NCBI RefSeq assembly: GCF_005406125.1
Contig: NZ_BIXZ01000002.1
Location: 558,001-622,000 of the forward strand
Length of the DNA stretch: 64,000 bases
From: Haloarcula mannanilytica
GTDB lineage: Archaea; Halobacteriota; Halobacteria; Halobacteriales; Haloarculaceae
Reading direction: 5' to 3'
Shown here: positions 53,291 through 61,576 of the stretch, piece by piece
Layout: the number at the start of each line of letters is the position of its first letter
Numbering within the stretch: position 1 is the first letter of the stretch
Notes under the pieces: generated by a model
What the model was told of the DNA's origin: nothing
What the model saw: the letters and a program-made list of their open reading frames with translations, nothing else
Database searches by the model: none
Made by a program: the position numbers and the translations under genes

Positions 53291-54100
53291 CTACACTCGC
53301 CGGTAGATCCGGTGTCGTTTGTCGACCGCTTCGAAGGAGTCCCGACACTCCGTCGGCAGCGTCTCGGTCATGCCGATCATGAGATAGCCGCCCTCCCGGA
53401 GGGACCCGCGGATCGTCTCGAAGATGGGGACCTTGAACTCCGAATCGATGTAGATGAGGAGGTTCCGGCAGAACACCAGGTCGAAGTCGCGTTTGGGGTC
53501 GCCCCGGATGAGGTCGTGTTGCTCGAAGGTGACCATCTCCTTGACCCGGTCCCGAACTTCGAATGTGTTACCGTCCTGCTGGATGTATTTCGTGTAATCG
53601 TTCAGCGGTTCCAGCTCCTCGGCGATATCTGTCGTCTGGGAGGTCGCGTAGGTTCCCTTGCGGGCCTCTTCGAGGATGTCGGCGTTGATGTCCGTCGCCG
53701 TAATCTCGATCTTACGGGCGTCGATTTCCGGGTCGTCGAGCGCCAGCATCGCCGCCGAGTACGGCTCCCGGCCGTCGGCACTCGGGGCCGACCAGAGCCT
53801 GACGGTACGGTTGTTTTCCGTCAGCTCCCGCAACACTGGCCGTAATTGCTCCCACGCTTCCGGGTTCCGGAAGAAGCCGGTGACGTTGATCGACAGCGAG
53901 TCGAGCAGCGCCTCGCGCTCGCCGTCGTCCCGTTCCAGCAACCGCTGGTAGGACTGGTAGCCCTCGGTGTCGGTCCGACGCATCCGCGCGGTGATGCGGC
54001 GGTCGAGATACGAGTCGTTGTAAAAGCCCGATTCGAAGTCCATCTCGTCGCCGATGAACTCAACGAGGTCCTCGAAGGTGCGTTCGCTGCCTTTGTTCAT
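53291..54100 (-). CDS. cheR: Chemotaxis protein methyltransferase CheR
   Basis: The 269-residue enzyme has the CheR N-terminal helical domain (about 1-70, MNKGSERTFEDLVEFIGDEM) and the SAM-binding methyltransferase domain with RLWSAPSADGREPYSAAML, IEITATDINADILEEARKG and FDLVFCRNLLIYID. It methylates glutamates of chemoreceptors in adaptation. Its first codon overlaps the cheA stop by four bases (ATGA). Confidence 0.9.
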   Translation of the reverse strand: MNKGSERTFEDLVEFIGDEMDFESGFYNDSYLDRRITARMRRTDTEGYQSYQRLLERDDGEREALLDSLSINVTGFFRNPEAWEQLRPVLRELTENNRTVRLWSAPSADGREPYSAAMLALDDPEIDARKIEITATDINADILEEARKGTYATSQTTDIAEELEPLNDYTKYIQQDGNTFEVRDRVKEMVTFEQHDLIRGDPKRDFDLVFCRNLLIYIDSEFKVPIFETIRGSLREGGYLMIGMTETLPTECRDSFEAVDKRHRIYRRV

Positions 54101-56088
54101 AGGGTCACCACGTCGAGGATGTGGACGATGTTCCCGTCACCCAGCACGGCCGTCCCCGAGAGCCCGGGCGTGCCCGAGAGGATGCCCTCCAGTGGCTTGA
54201 CGACGACTTCCTCCTGGCTGTTGACCGAGTCACAGTGGAGCGCGACCTGGCGCTCGGACTCGCGGATGCGGACGAGCATCCCGTCGCCGTTGGCCGTCTC
54301 GCCCTCGATGTCGAAGGTGTCGTCGAGGTGGATGACCGGGTAGATCTCGTCGTTGTGCTTGATGACCTCCTGACCGTTGACCTGCTTTGCGGCCTCGGTC
54401 CCCGTGATCTCGTCGACGTTCTTGATCGGGACGCCGTACTCCTCGCCGCCGACCTTGACGAACAACACCTTGACGATGGCCATCGTCACCGGCAGGCGCA
54501 GGGAGACGGTGGTCCCCTCGCCCGGCTCCGAGTCGACGTTGACCGAGCCGTCGAGCTGGGACACCGTGTCGTGGACGACATCCATGCCGACGCCGCGCCC
54601 GCTCGTGTCGGTCACCTCGTCGGCCGTCGAGAAGCCGGGGTGGAACACGAGGTCGTAGATGGCCGAGTCGTCCATCGCGTCCAGTTCCTCGGGCGAGCGG
54701 ACACCCTTCTCGATGGCCTTGTCTCTGATCCCTTCCACGTCGAGTCCGGCCCCGTCGTCCTCGACTTCGATGATAACGTGGTCGCGCTCGCGGGAGGCCC
54801 GGAGCGTGATGTGGCCGGTGCGTGGTTTGCCCGCCTGCTCGCGCTCCTCGGGCGGCTCGATGCCGTGGTCGACGGCGTTCCGGAGGATGTGCATCAGCGG
54901 GTCCGAAATCTCGGTGAGGATGGTCCGGTCGAGTTCGATGTCCTCGCCCTCGATTTCGAACTCGATGTCCTTGTCGAGTTCGCGTGCGAGGTCACGCACG
55001 AGCCGCGGGAACTTCCCGACGACCTTCTTCAGCGGGATGAGCCGCATGTCCATCACCGTGTTCTGGAGGTTCGCCGTGATCTTGTCCAGTTCGTTCAGCG
55101 TCTCGCTGGTCGAATCGAGGTTATTCTGTTCGACGCCCCGCCGCAGTTTGATGCGGCTGGTGACCAGCTGCTCGACGAGCCCGTGGAGGTCGTCGAGCTG
55201 GTCCACGTCCACGCGGACGGACTTGATCTCGTCGACGCTGTGTTCCTCTTCGGTGTCCGGGTCTGGGCCGGAGTCTGAATCCGAGCCCGCGTCGCTATCG
55301 TCGACAGCACCGGAGCCGGTGTCTGTGTCGCTTCCCAGTTCGTCGGTCACGTCGGTCACGTCGAAGCTGTCGACCTTTCCGGTCGTCCCCAGTTCGGCGT
55401 CGACGGTGGCTGCATCGGGACCGTCGAGGTACAGGACGAACGTGTCTTCGAACTCGCCGTCCTCGATATCGGCCCGGCTCGGACTCGAATCGAGAATGTC
55501 GAACCGCCCCTCGATGGACTCGACGGCCAGCATCGAGTCGACGCCGAGCATATCCGACTCCCCAACGTCGATCTCGGCCTGTAGGACCCGCCCGTCGACG
55601 GCGGCTCCGCCGATGTCGGCATCGGCCACACTGGCCTCCGTGGTGAGCGAGTCGTCGTTGTCCGCGGGCGCTGTTTCCGCAGCGGGTTCGGCGTCGTCCG
55701 CGGCGACGGCCCCCTCTTCGAGAACCGCGCGGAGCTCACTGACCATCTCGTCGGTTTCCGTTCCCGATTCGCCGTGTTCCTCGATCTCTCCGACGATAAC
55801 TTCTATCTGGTCGACGCCGGCAAAGATGAGGTCCATCAAGTCCGGCGTGACCTCCATCTCCCCCTGGCGCATCTCGTCGAGCAGGTCCTCCATCGCGTGC
55901 GCGAGATCCGCCGCGTTGTCAAAGCCCATCGCGCCGAAGTTGCCCTTCAGTGTGTGGGCTGTCCGGAATATCGAGTCCATCGCCTCCGTGTCGGAGGGGT
56001 CGGATTCGAGTTCGAGCAGTGAGTTGTTGAGTTCGGTAATCGCTTCCTCGCTTTCACGGATGAATGCGTCTAGATACTGGTCGTCCAT
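54097..56088 (-). CDS. cheA: Chemotaxis histidine kinase CheA
   Basis: The 663-residue kinase has an N-terminal HPt domain with phosphorylated His45 (FRTAHTLKGNFGAMGF), a long acidic linker (about 120-285) that holds the P2-like region VDGRVLQAEIDVGE, a dimerisation domain (about 287-360), an ATP-binding domain with LRNAVDHGIEPPEER, EVEDDGAGLD and GRGVGMDVV, and a CheW-like C-terminus (about 535-663). It passes phosphate to CheY and CheB. It starts two bases behind cheB. Confidence 0.93.
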   Translation of the reverse strand: MDDQYLDAFIRESEEAITELNNSLLELESDPSDTEAMDSIFRTAHTLKGNFGAMGFDNAADLAHAMEDLLDEMRQGEMEVTPDLMDLIFAGVDQIEVIVGEIEEHGESGTETDEMVSELRAVLEEGAVAADDAEPAAETAPADNDDSLTTEASVADADIGGAAVDGRVLQAEIDVGESDMLGVDSMLAVESIEGRFDILDSSPSRADIEDGEFEDTFVLYLDGPDAATVDAELGTTGKVDSFDVTDVTDELGSDTDTGSGAVDDSDAGSDSDSGPDPDTEEEHSVDEIKSVRVDVDQLDDLHGLVEQLVTSRIKLRRGVEQNNLDSTSETLNELDKITANLQNTVMDMRLIPLKKVVGKFPRLVRDLARELDKDIEFEIEGEDIELDRTILTEISDPLMHILRNAVDHGIEPPEEREQAGKPRTGHITLRASRERDHVIIEVEDDGAGLDVEGIRDKAIEKGVRSPEELDAMDDSAIYDLVFHPGFSTADEVTDTSGRGVGMDVVHDTVSQLDGSVNVDSEPGEGTTVSLRLPVTMAIVKVLFVKVGGEEYGVPIKNVDEITGTEAAKQVNGQEVIKHNDEIYPVIHLDDTFDIEGETANGDGMLVRIRESERQVALHCDSVNSQEEVVVKPLEGILSGTPGLSGTAVLGDGNIVHILDVVTL

Positions 56089-56090
56089 TG

Positions 56091-57194
56091 TCAGGTCACC
56101 TCAGTAGTAATCGTGTCGATAATGCCGTCCGCAATGTCGCCGATAGGCAAGACAGTGTCCACACAGCCCGTCTCGACGGCACGCTTTGGCATGCCGTACA
56201 CCGCGGACGTGGCCTCGTCCTGTGCGATGGTCTCGCCGCCGGCCTGCTTGATCCGTCGAATCCCGTCCGCACCGTCCTCGCCCATCCCGGTGAGGATGAG
56301 GCCGACGAGCGGGTCGTCGATGGTTTCCGCGGCCGTCCGCATCGTCACGTCGACGGCCGGACGGACGCTGTTGACCGGCGCGTCCTGTGTCAGCTTCGTC
56401 CGCAGTCGGCCGTTCCGGTAGTTCTTCACGACCATGTGCTGGTCGCCGGCCGCGACGAGTCCCTCGCCGCCGCCGATGCGTGCCCCGTCCGTGGCCTCCC
56501 GGACCTCGTACTCGCTTCGGGTGTTGATCCGCTCGGCGAACCGGCCGGTGAACCCCTCCGGCATGTGCTGGATGATAAGCACCCGAAGGTCGGCCTCGAT
56601 GGGGAGCCCCTCCATCACCTGTTCGACCATCTTCGGGCCGCCGGTCGAGGAGCCGATGACGAGCGTCGGGTTCGCGACGTATGTCGTCTGGCTTGCCGCG
56701 GTTCCGGCCCCCGTCCGGTCAGTAGTCGAACCGCCGGCCGCCGTCGACGCTGTTCCGCCGCTGCTGGTTGTGCTGCCTTTCGTCGTGCCTACGTCAACGG
56801 CTGCGACAGACACGACTATCTCCACGAGCTGGTCTTTCAGACGCGACATCTCCATTGATACCTCACCGCCGGGCTTGGTGAAGAAATCGACCGCGCCCTT
56901 ATCGAGCGCCTCGAACGTCACATCGGCGTTTTCGTCGGTGTGAGCCGACAGCATCAACACCGGTGTCGGACACTCCGCCATGATGCGCTCCGTCGCCTCG
57001 ATGCCGTTCATTACCGGCATCTCGACATCCATCGTCACGACATCCGGTTCGTGCTCGATGACGGCCGACACTGCCTCCTCGCCGTCACGCGCCTGCGCGA
57101 CAACGTCGATACCGCCATCGCTGAGGATATCAGAGATGACACTCCGCATGAAGTGAGAGTCGTCTGCGACTACGGCGCGGACACCGTCTGCCAT
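56091..57194 (-). CDS. cheB: Chemotaxis glutamate methylesterase CheB
   Basis: The 367-residue protein has a receiver domain (about 1-120) with Asp56 (VVTMDVEMP), an STTG-rich linker (about 135-175) and a methylesterase domain with the catalytic triad positions Ser in IGSSTGG, His in IIQHMPEGFTGRF and Asp in LTGMGEDGADG. It demethylates and deamidates chemoreceptors. It is divergent from cheW over 170 bases; the che operon probably starts here. Confidence 0.93.
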   Translation of the reverse strand: MADGVRAVVADDSHFMRSVISDILSDGGIDVVAQARDGEEAVSAVIEHEPDVVTMDVEMPVMNGIEATERIMAECPTPVLMLSAHTDENADVTFEALDKGAVDFFTKPGGEVSMEMSRLKDQLVEIVVSVAAVDVGTTKGSTTSSGGTASTAAGGSTTDRTGAGTAASQTTYVANPTLVIGSSTGGPKMVEQVMEGLPIEADLRVLIIQHMPEGFTGRFAERINTRSEYEVREATDGARIGGGEGLVAAGDQHMVVKNYRNGRLRTKLTQDAPVNSVRPAVDVTMRTAAETIDDPLVGLILTGMGEDGADGIRRIKQAGGETIAQDEATSAVYGMPKRAVETGCVDTVLPIGDIADGIIDTITTEVT

Positions 57195-57364
57195 GTCACC
57201 AACGCTCCCGTCCGACAGGAAACATCGGCGAACGCGACATCCTCATACCTACTTCCAATTCGCGGTCGGCCCCGAAATAAATACTCCGCCCACGTAATCA
57301 AAGTTGATAGCCCAGCAGGCACCTTTATGCGCCCCTGTCCGCGACAGTGTGGATAAGAACCGCT

Positions 57365-57799
57365 ATGGCAGCCCAGTCAGCCACCACCGGCCAGGTACTC
57401 GAGTTCCAGCTCGGCTCGGAGACGTACTGCGTGAGTATCGACTACGTGACTGAGATCGTCGACATCGGCGAGCTCACGTCCGTTCCGAACGCCCCACCGC
57501 ACGTCCGGGGCGTCATGGACCTGCGCGGGCGCACGACATCGATTGTTGACCCCAAAGTCGTCTTCGGCATCGAGGACGAAGGCTCCGAAAAGCGCATCAT
57601 CGTCTTCGACCCCGAAATCGTCGAGGAACAGGGGGCGGCCGGCTGGCTCGTCGACGAAGTGTACCAAGTGGTCCAGGTCACGCCGGAACAGGTCGACCAG
57701 TCCCCCGCCAACGACGCCGGCTCTATTCGGGGCGTCATCAAGCGAGATGACAGTTTCGTTATCTGGGTGGACCCTGCCGTCGTCCACGCTGGTGACTGA
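57365..57799 (+). CDS. cheW: Chemotaxis adaptor CheW
   Basis: The 144-residue protein MAAQSATTGQVLEFQLGSET has the CheW/SH3-like fold with VEIVDIGELTSVPNAPPHVRG-type strands and DLRGRTTSIVDPKVVFG. It couples receptors to CheA. The gene is divergent from cheB and followed 88 bases later by the KaiC-like ATPase. Confidence 0.92.
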   Translation: MAAQSATTGQVLEFQLGSETYCVSIDYVTEIVDIGELTSVPNAPPHVRGVMDLRGRTTSIVDPKVVFGIEDEGSEKRIIVFDPEIVEEQGAAGWLVDEVYQVVQVTPEQVDQSPANDAGSIRGVIKRDDSFVIWVDPAVVHAGD

Positions 57800-57887
57800 T
57801 TCCGGTTCTCTGAGCGACATACCAGCAAGACTTTTTAACATTCCCGACAGACAAGTATCTAATCAACTTCCAGTTCCTACCGAAACT

Positions 57888-58613
57888 ATGATTGAGCAAA
57901 CTAAAACGGGGATCGAGGGCCTCGACGGCATCTTGAACGGCGGCATTGTAAAGAACTCGACGACACTGGTAAGTGGCAACCCCGGAGCCGGGAAATCGAT
58001 TCTCTGTCTCCAGTATATCTACAACGGCGTCGAAAAGTACGACGAGAAAGGGATCTATCTCTCCTTTGAGGAAGACGAATCGGACCTCCGGGAAGCCGCC
58101 GAATCTATCGGCTTTGAGAACTGGCAAGAACACGTCGATAACGGCGATATCAAGGTGTACGACAAGCAGGTCCTCCTGCGCGAGAACGACTTTACTTCCT
58201 CGCTTGATATCCTGCTTGAAGAACTCGAAGACGGCGATTACGACCGGCTGGTGCTTGACTCGCTTGCCATGTTCGAACTGTTCTTCGAAAACGAGAAGGA
58301 GAAACGGACGTACCTCCTGAAGTTCACCGACATTCTCAGTGACAGTGGCCTCACGACGCTGATGACCAACGAGCAAGGGGCCGTCTTCCCGGACACCGAG
58401 ATCGGACTGGAGAACTACCTGACCGACGGCAACATCTACCTCATCCAGACGCCGACCGACACTGGCGTCAACCGGTACGTCTGGGTTGCAAAGATGCGAA
58501 AACAGAACATCGAGACGGACATCTATCCGATGGAGATCAGCCACGGCGGTATCGATGTCCACGAGAACGCCAGTGCCTTTTCGATGATGAGCGAGGAAGA
58601 ATCACCAATTTGA
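57888..58613 (+). CDS. Single-domain KaiC/RAD55-like ATPase in the motility locus
   Basis: The 241-residue protein has TGIEGLDGILNGGI, Walker A SGNPGAGKSILCLQY (GNPGAGKS at 30-37), the acidic FEEDESDLREAAES and Walker B DRLVLDSLAMFEL. It is a one-domain RecA/KaiC-like ATPase; it is separate from the archaellum ArlH in this window, which is not seen. KaiC-like proteins (Cir) in haloarchaea are diurnally expressed. Placement between cheW and the regulator pair suggests a role in taxis or motility control; this is an inference. A ctttttaac sequence near 57831 may be the TATA element. Confidence 0.75.
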   Translation: MIEQTKTGIEGLDGILNGGIVKNSTTLVSGNPGAGKSILCLQYIYNGVEKYDEKGIYLSFEEDESDLREAAESIGFENWQEHVDNGDIKVYDKQVLLRENDFTSSLDILLEELEDGDYDRLVLDSLAMFELFFENEKEKRTYLLKFTDILSDSGLTTLMTNEQGAVFPDTEIGLENYLTDGNIYLIQTPTDTGVNRYVWVAKMRKQNIETDIYPMEISHGGIDVHENASAFSMMSEEESPI

Positions 58614-58735
58614 GGACAGGAACTGGCCATTATTACTCCGTAGAACGGCGGGTACAGACGCATAGAACGCCGTTCCTACACGACTCCCCCGGAACGCGTG
58701 TTTGTCTCTCATGCACTCGATATCACAGGCGATAG

Positions 58736-58743
58736 CTTTATTA
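58736..58743 (+). promoter_or_regulatory. TATA box for the second winged-helix gene
   Basis: ctttatta lies 27-34 bases before the ATG at 58770, the same spacing as for the paralogue at 3383, and supports a leaderless mRNA. Confidence 0.5.
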
Positions 58744-58769
58744 TCGACTGAATTTATGATTTGATAACG

Positions 58770-59105
58770 ATGGATTCAGGGGAGATTCTTCAGACGCTTG
58801 GCAATAAATACAGTGCCGAGATTCTCGATGCGACGGACGAACCGGTCTCCGCACAGGAACTCAGCGACGAACTCGGGATCCCCATTGCGACGTGTTATCG
58901 ACGGATCGACGAACTGACAGAACATAACCTCCTGGAACTCCACGACAACATCCTCTCCGACGACCGCCGCCGTATCAAAGTGTACCGGCGAAACGTCGAC
59001 GAAGTCCGGGTCGATTTCGAGGACGAACTGACGGTCCACATCGAGGAACGGTCGGAAGTGACCAACAAGCTCGACGAGGCGTGGCGGACCCTTTCCGAGC
59101 GGTAG
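58770..59105 (+). CDS. Winged-helix regulator paired with a small membrane protein, copy 2
   Basis: I use the ATG at 58770 (MDSGEILQTLGNKYSAEILD); an upstream TTG would add three residues. The 111-residue protein lines up with the 3383 gene: GEILQTLGNKY against EEILDTIGDKH, SAQELSDELGIPIATCYRRI against SAKELAEECDLSLPTVYRRV, and a matching C-terminal acidic strand. The recognition helix differs at several positions, so targets may differ. The next gene, 83 bases on, is the three-helix partner. It lies just before the archaellin gene and may regulate it. Confidence 0.77.
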   Translation: MDSGEILQTLGNKYSAEILDATDEPVSAQELSDELGIPIATCYRRIDELTEHNLLELHDNILSDDRRRIKVYRRNVDEVRVDFEDELTVHIEERSEVTNKLDEAWRTLSER

Positions 59106-59188
59106 AGCGGCTCAAACCAGCGTTATCACGAGAGATATTTTCGAGCGTGGATTTAATACCGGGTTCGCTGTAGCCATGCATAGTACTG

Positions 59189-59464
59189 ATGATAGAACTT
59201 CTCTACGCCATTTCGACGCTGGTGTTCGTCGTGGCGGGGCTGACAATGGTCGGGATGGCCATGCGGGCGTATGTCCAAACGTCCCGGCAGGCGATGCTCC
59301 ACCTCTCGGTCGGGTTCTCGCTGGCGATTGCGGGGGCGGCCGCCACGATGATTAGTGCGTTTATCAACGACTTCGAGGGCGTGCGGTCGCTTCTGTTGGT
59401 CAACAGCGGCCTCACGACGTTCGGCTATCTGTTCGTGATGTACAGTCTTGTCACGTACGAGTGA
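59189..59464 (+). CDS. Small three-helix membrane protein (DUF7521-like), copy 2
   Basis: The 91-residue protein has helices at about 5-25, 36-58 and 67-88. It has the same topology and gene order as the 3762-4061 protein; the sequences share only limited identity. No charged residues of a transporter type are seen. Together with the winged-helix gene it forms the second copy of the pair. Function unknown. Confidence 0.7.
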   Translation: MIELLYAISTLVFVVAGLTMVGMAMRAYVQTSRQAMLHLSVGFSLAIAGAAATMISAFINDFEGVRSLLLVNSGLTTFGYLFVMYSLVTYE

Positions 59465-59708
59465 CCACCTGCCCTTCGAACACTACTGTGATCGTTCCAG
59501 TCGTATCTTCGTACGCGAACGCCCGTGGCCCGGCAGCCCGTAGGTAAGCTACTGTATAGCTCTCATTTCTACCATTGATAGCGCTGTTTTGACTGTCTCA
59601 AATATGATTTCCAGCGACCAGGAGCGCCCCTACAGTTACAGACCTCGTCTTACACTCTCTACAGCAAGAAATAGTCTCTATAACCGCTCAAACACTTGTT
59701 ATCAAGAG

Positions 59709-59716
59709 CTATAATT
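59709..59716 (+). promoter_or_regulatory. Probable TATA box of the archaellin gene
   Basis: The AT-rich ctataatt block sits about 68 bases before the archaellin ATG, predicting a leader of about 40-45 bases. A second candidate, ctataacc, lies near 59676. Confidence 0.4.
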
Positions 59717-59757
59717 TGGGGGGAGGTATTATTACGAACGAAAAGAACGGTAGGGTA

Positions 59758-59772
59758 GGGTCAGACAGACCC
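59758..59772 (+). promoter_or_regulatory. Leader hairpin upstream of archaellin
   Basis: GGGTC-AGACA-GACCC is a perfect 5-bp stem ending 9 bases before the ATG at 59782. It would be in the 5' untranslated region if the TATA box at 59709 is used, and may influence translation. Confidence 0.35.
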
Positions 59773-59781
59773 GGATCAATA

Positions 59782-60387
59782 ATGCTAACGGAACTTACGA
59801 ACGACGACGACCGCGGGCAGGTCGGTATCGGCACCCTCATCGTGTTCATCGCGATGGTGCTGGTGGCGGCAATCGCTGCGGGCGTCCTGATCAACACGGC
59901 TGGCTTCCTCCAGAGCAGTGCGGAGGAAACCGGACAACAGAGCAGTGACCAAGTGACGAATCGGCTTGAAGTGGTTAACCAGGTTGGTACCGTAACGGGC
60001 GGTAATGTCGATACGGTCGATATAACTGTCAAAAAGGCACCCGGTGCTGGAAATATCGACCTGAGTACGACGATCCTCCAGTTTGTCCACTCAAGCGGCT
60101 CCAGCGACTTGACGTACGCAGAGACGGACAGTGGCAACGGTGAAGACTTCACTGTTACCAGCGTCCAGGATCAGGGTGGAAATTCCATCCAGGACCCGAA
60201 CCCGGTTCTGAACGACCCTGCTGACCGAGCCAAGATCATCCTCGATACGGACGCCATCGTCGGTAACGGTGGATTAGCCGAAGGTGACACGGCTACCATC
60301 CAGATGAACACCCAGTCCGGCGGTACGACCCAGGTTCGACTGGTCGTTCCGGAGACCCTGTCTGGTAACTCCGCAGTCAGCCTCTAA
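59782..60387 (+). CDS. arlB: Archaellin (archaellum filament protein)
   Basis: The start at 59782 gives 201 residues. The N-terminus [12 protein letters not shown] is followed by the hydrophobic helix [20 protein letters not shown], the class III signal pattern cut after Gly12 by the prepilin-type peptidase. The mature protein has a serine/threonine-, asparagine- and glycine-rich outer domain with acidic residues, several N-x-S/T sites and the C-terminal [15 protein letters not shown]. It assembles into the archaellum. Only one archaellin gene lies in this window. The gene has a leader region (see hairpin) and a T-rich terminator. Confidence 0.9.
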   Translation: MLTELTNDDDRGQVGIGTLIVFIAMVLVAAIAAGVLINTAGFLQSSAEETGQQSSDQVTNRLEVVNQVGTVTGGNVDTVDITVKKAPGAGNIDLSTTILQFVHSSGSSDLTYAETDSGNGEDFTVTSVQDQGGNSIQDPNPVLNDPADRAKIILDTDAIVGNGGLAEGDTATIQMNTQSGGTTQVRLVVPETLSGNSAVSL

Positions 60388-60428
60388 GCTTTCGGATCTT
60401 TTCGTTTCGACGCGTTTCTTTTCTTGCT
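60388..60428 (+). terminator. T-rich terminator after archaellin
   Basis: Several T-tracts (atcttttcgtttc, gtttcttttcttg) follow the stop codon, suitable for factor-independent archaeal termination of an abundant transcript. Confidence 0.5.
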
Positions 60429-60448
60429 CACGGTGACCAGCGACGGAG

Positions 60449-60456
60449 TTATACGA
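60449..60456 (+). promoter_or_regulatory. TATA box for the gene at 60478
   Basis: ttatacga lies 22-29 bases before the ATG at 60478, consistent with a leaderless transcript separate from archaellin. Confidence 0.4.
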
Positions 60457-60477
60457 TAGCCTCTCACACTAGTACCT

Positions 60478-61047
60478 ATGGCTCGGCGGTCAGACGAACC
60501 GAATCCGGAAGAGGGCAAGGTACTCTCGCCCGAAGAGCTCGATATCGCCGACGACGAGCACGTCACCGAGATCGACGAGGGTCGCTACGTCGTCTCGTCA
60601 GATGTCCGCACCGACGACTCCTACGGGAACCAGATCCAGTCGGATTCGGCGTCTGAACCGGCCCCCGAACCCGAACCGGAGCCGTCGACTCCCGAGTTCT
60701 CCGATGCGAACGTCCACGAGTGGCTCGCAGAACAGATGGCCGACTCGAACGCCAGATACGGCTTCGACGTGACCGCGAAGTTCGACGGCGATGTCGACCA
60801 GCAACAGCTCACCTCGAACGACATCGTCACCGTCTTCGAGAGCTTCATGCTCTGGTACGGTCGCCAGATGGACGGTTCCACACCGGTCGAAGAAGTGCTT
60901 GGGATCCTCCTCTCGGAATCGAACGTCCCGGTTCGCTATCCGCCAGCAGTTATCAAACAGCTCGTTCGGTCGACACAGCTGACGCCCGACGATTCTATCG
61001 CTGACCTCTTACAGGCCGTCGAGGACGCTGACGGGGCCGAGTTCTGA
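60478..61047 (+). CDS. Acidic protein of unknown function downstream of archaellin
   Basis: The 189-residue protein starts MARRSDEPNPEEGKVLSPEE. Residues 1-75 are acidic and disordered, with a proline-glutamate repeat (APEPEPEPEP). The rest (about 80-189) is a helical domain with HEWLAEQMADSNARYGFDVT, a FESFMLWYGRQMDGS motif and VEEVLGILLSESN. It resembles a haloarchaeal DUF (possibly DUF7500) associated with motility clusters; the label is tentative. No enzyme motif is seen. It is cytoplasmic and may be a regulator or chaperone for archaellum genes; inferred only by place. Confidence 0.62.
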   Translation: MARRSDEPNPEEGKVLSPEELDIADDEHVTEIDEGRYVVSSDVRTDDSYGNQIQSDSASEPAPEPEPEPSTPEFSDANVHEWLAEQMADSNARYGFDVTAKFDGDVDQQQLTSNDIVTVFESFMLWYGRQMDGSTPVEEVLGILLSESNVPVRYPPAVIKQLVRSTQLTPDDSIADLLQAVEDADGAEF

Positions 61048-61057
61048 ACGACGAGGG

Positions 61058-61066
61058 ATTTAAATT
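61058..61066 (+). promoter_or_regulatory. TATA-like element for the secreted-protein gene
   Basis: atttaaatt lies 28-36 bases before the ATG at 61094. Confidence 0.35.
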
Positions 61067-61093
61067 CGGGCACAGCAGTGTGTAGGGTAGATC

Positions 61094-61576
61094 ATGGTCC
61101 CGCGCCATCCGCCGACAGTTGTTGCCGTGGTTATCGTGGTAACACTGCTCGTGACGGGACCACTCCTCGGCGTCGACGCCGTCGAGACACAGCCGACGAT
61201 TATCGGCGACGGGACGGCGTCGGTCAGCTCTGTAGACGTAGCCTCCTCGGAGATCCGGATCACGGACGGTCGGTTCGGTGCGGACGCGGCGTACCTCCGG
61301 GTCCCCGATGCCAGTGTGACCGTCGATGCCGTCTCAGGACGGCCGCGGCTACTGTATCAAGTCGATGTTCCTGCGCTCGATGTCTCCCTCGAAGACGAAC
61401 AGGTATTGTCTGCAGGACAGACAGGGACGTACCGCCTTGCGCCCGGCGATAAGGGGCTTGCGCTGTCATTACCGGAGCAGGACACGTACCACGGGAGCGT
61501 TCGGATTCGGGTCCAGAGCTTCGAAACTGACGAGACGATAGTCACGGAAAACGTGACGGTTCAGGTGGAACGATGA
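61094..61576 (+). CDS. Secreted or membrane-anchored protein of unknown function
   Basis: The 160-residue protein has one N-terminal hydrophobic helix (about 8-27) that could be a signal peptide or anchor. The remainder is rich in beta strands and Ser/Thr/Val, with SVSSVDVASSEIRITDG, FETDETIVTENVTVQVER at the end and one N-x-T site. It overlaps the next gene by four bases (ATGA), so the two are translationally coupled. No family is recognised; the coupling suggests that it works with the membrane protein. Confidence 0.6.
   Translation: MVPRHPPTVVAVVIVVTLLVTGPLLGVDAVETQPTIIGDGTASVSSVDVASSEIRITDGRFGADAAYLRVPDASVTVDAVSGRPRLLYQVDVPALDVSLEDEQVLSAGQTGTYRLAPGDKGLALSLPEQDTYHGSVRIRVQSFETDETIVTENVTVQVER

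Larger units (their letters stand above)
59465..59781. other. 317-base region with the archaellin promoter and leader
   Basis: There is no convincing gene. The AT-rich right third holds TATA-like sequences (59709-59716), an SD-like ggaggt at about 59722-59727 that is too far from the ATG to act directly, and a 5-bp hairpin just before the start codon (see separate entries). Confidence 0.5.
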
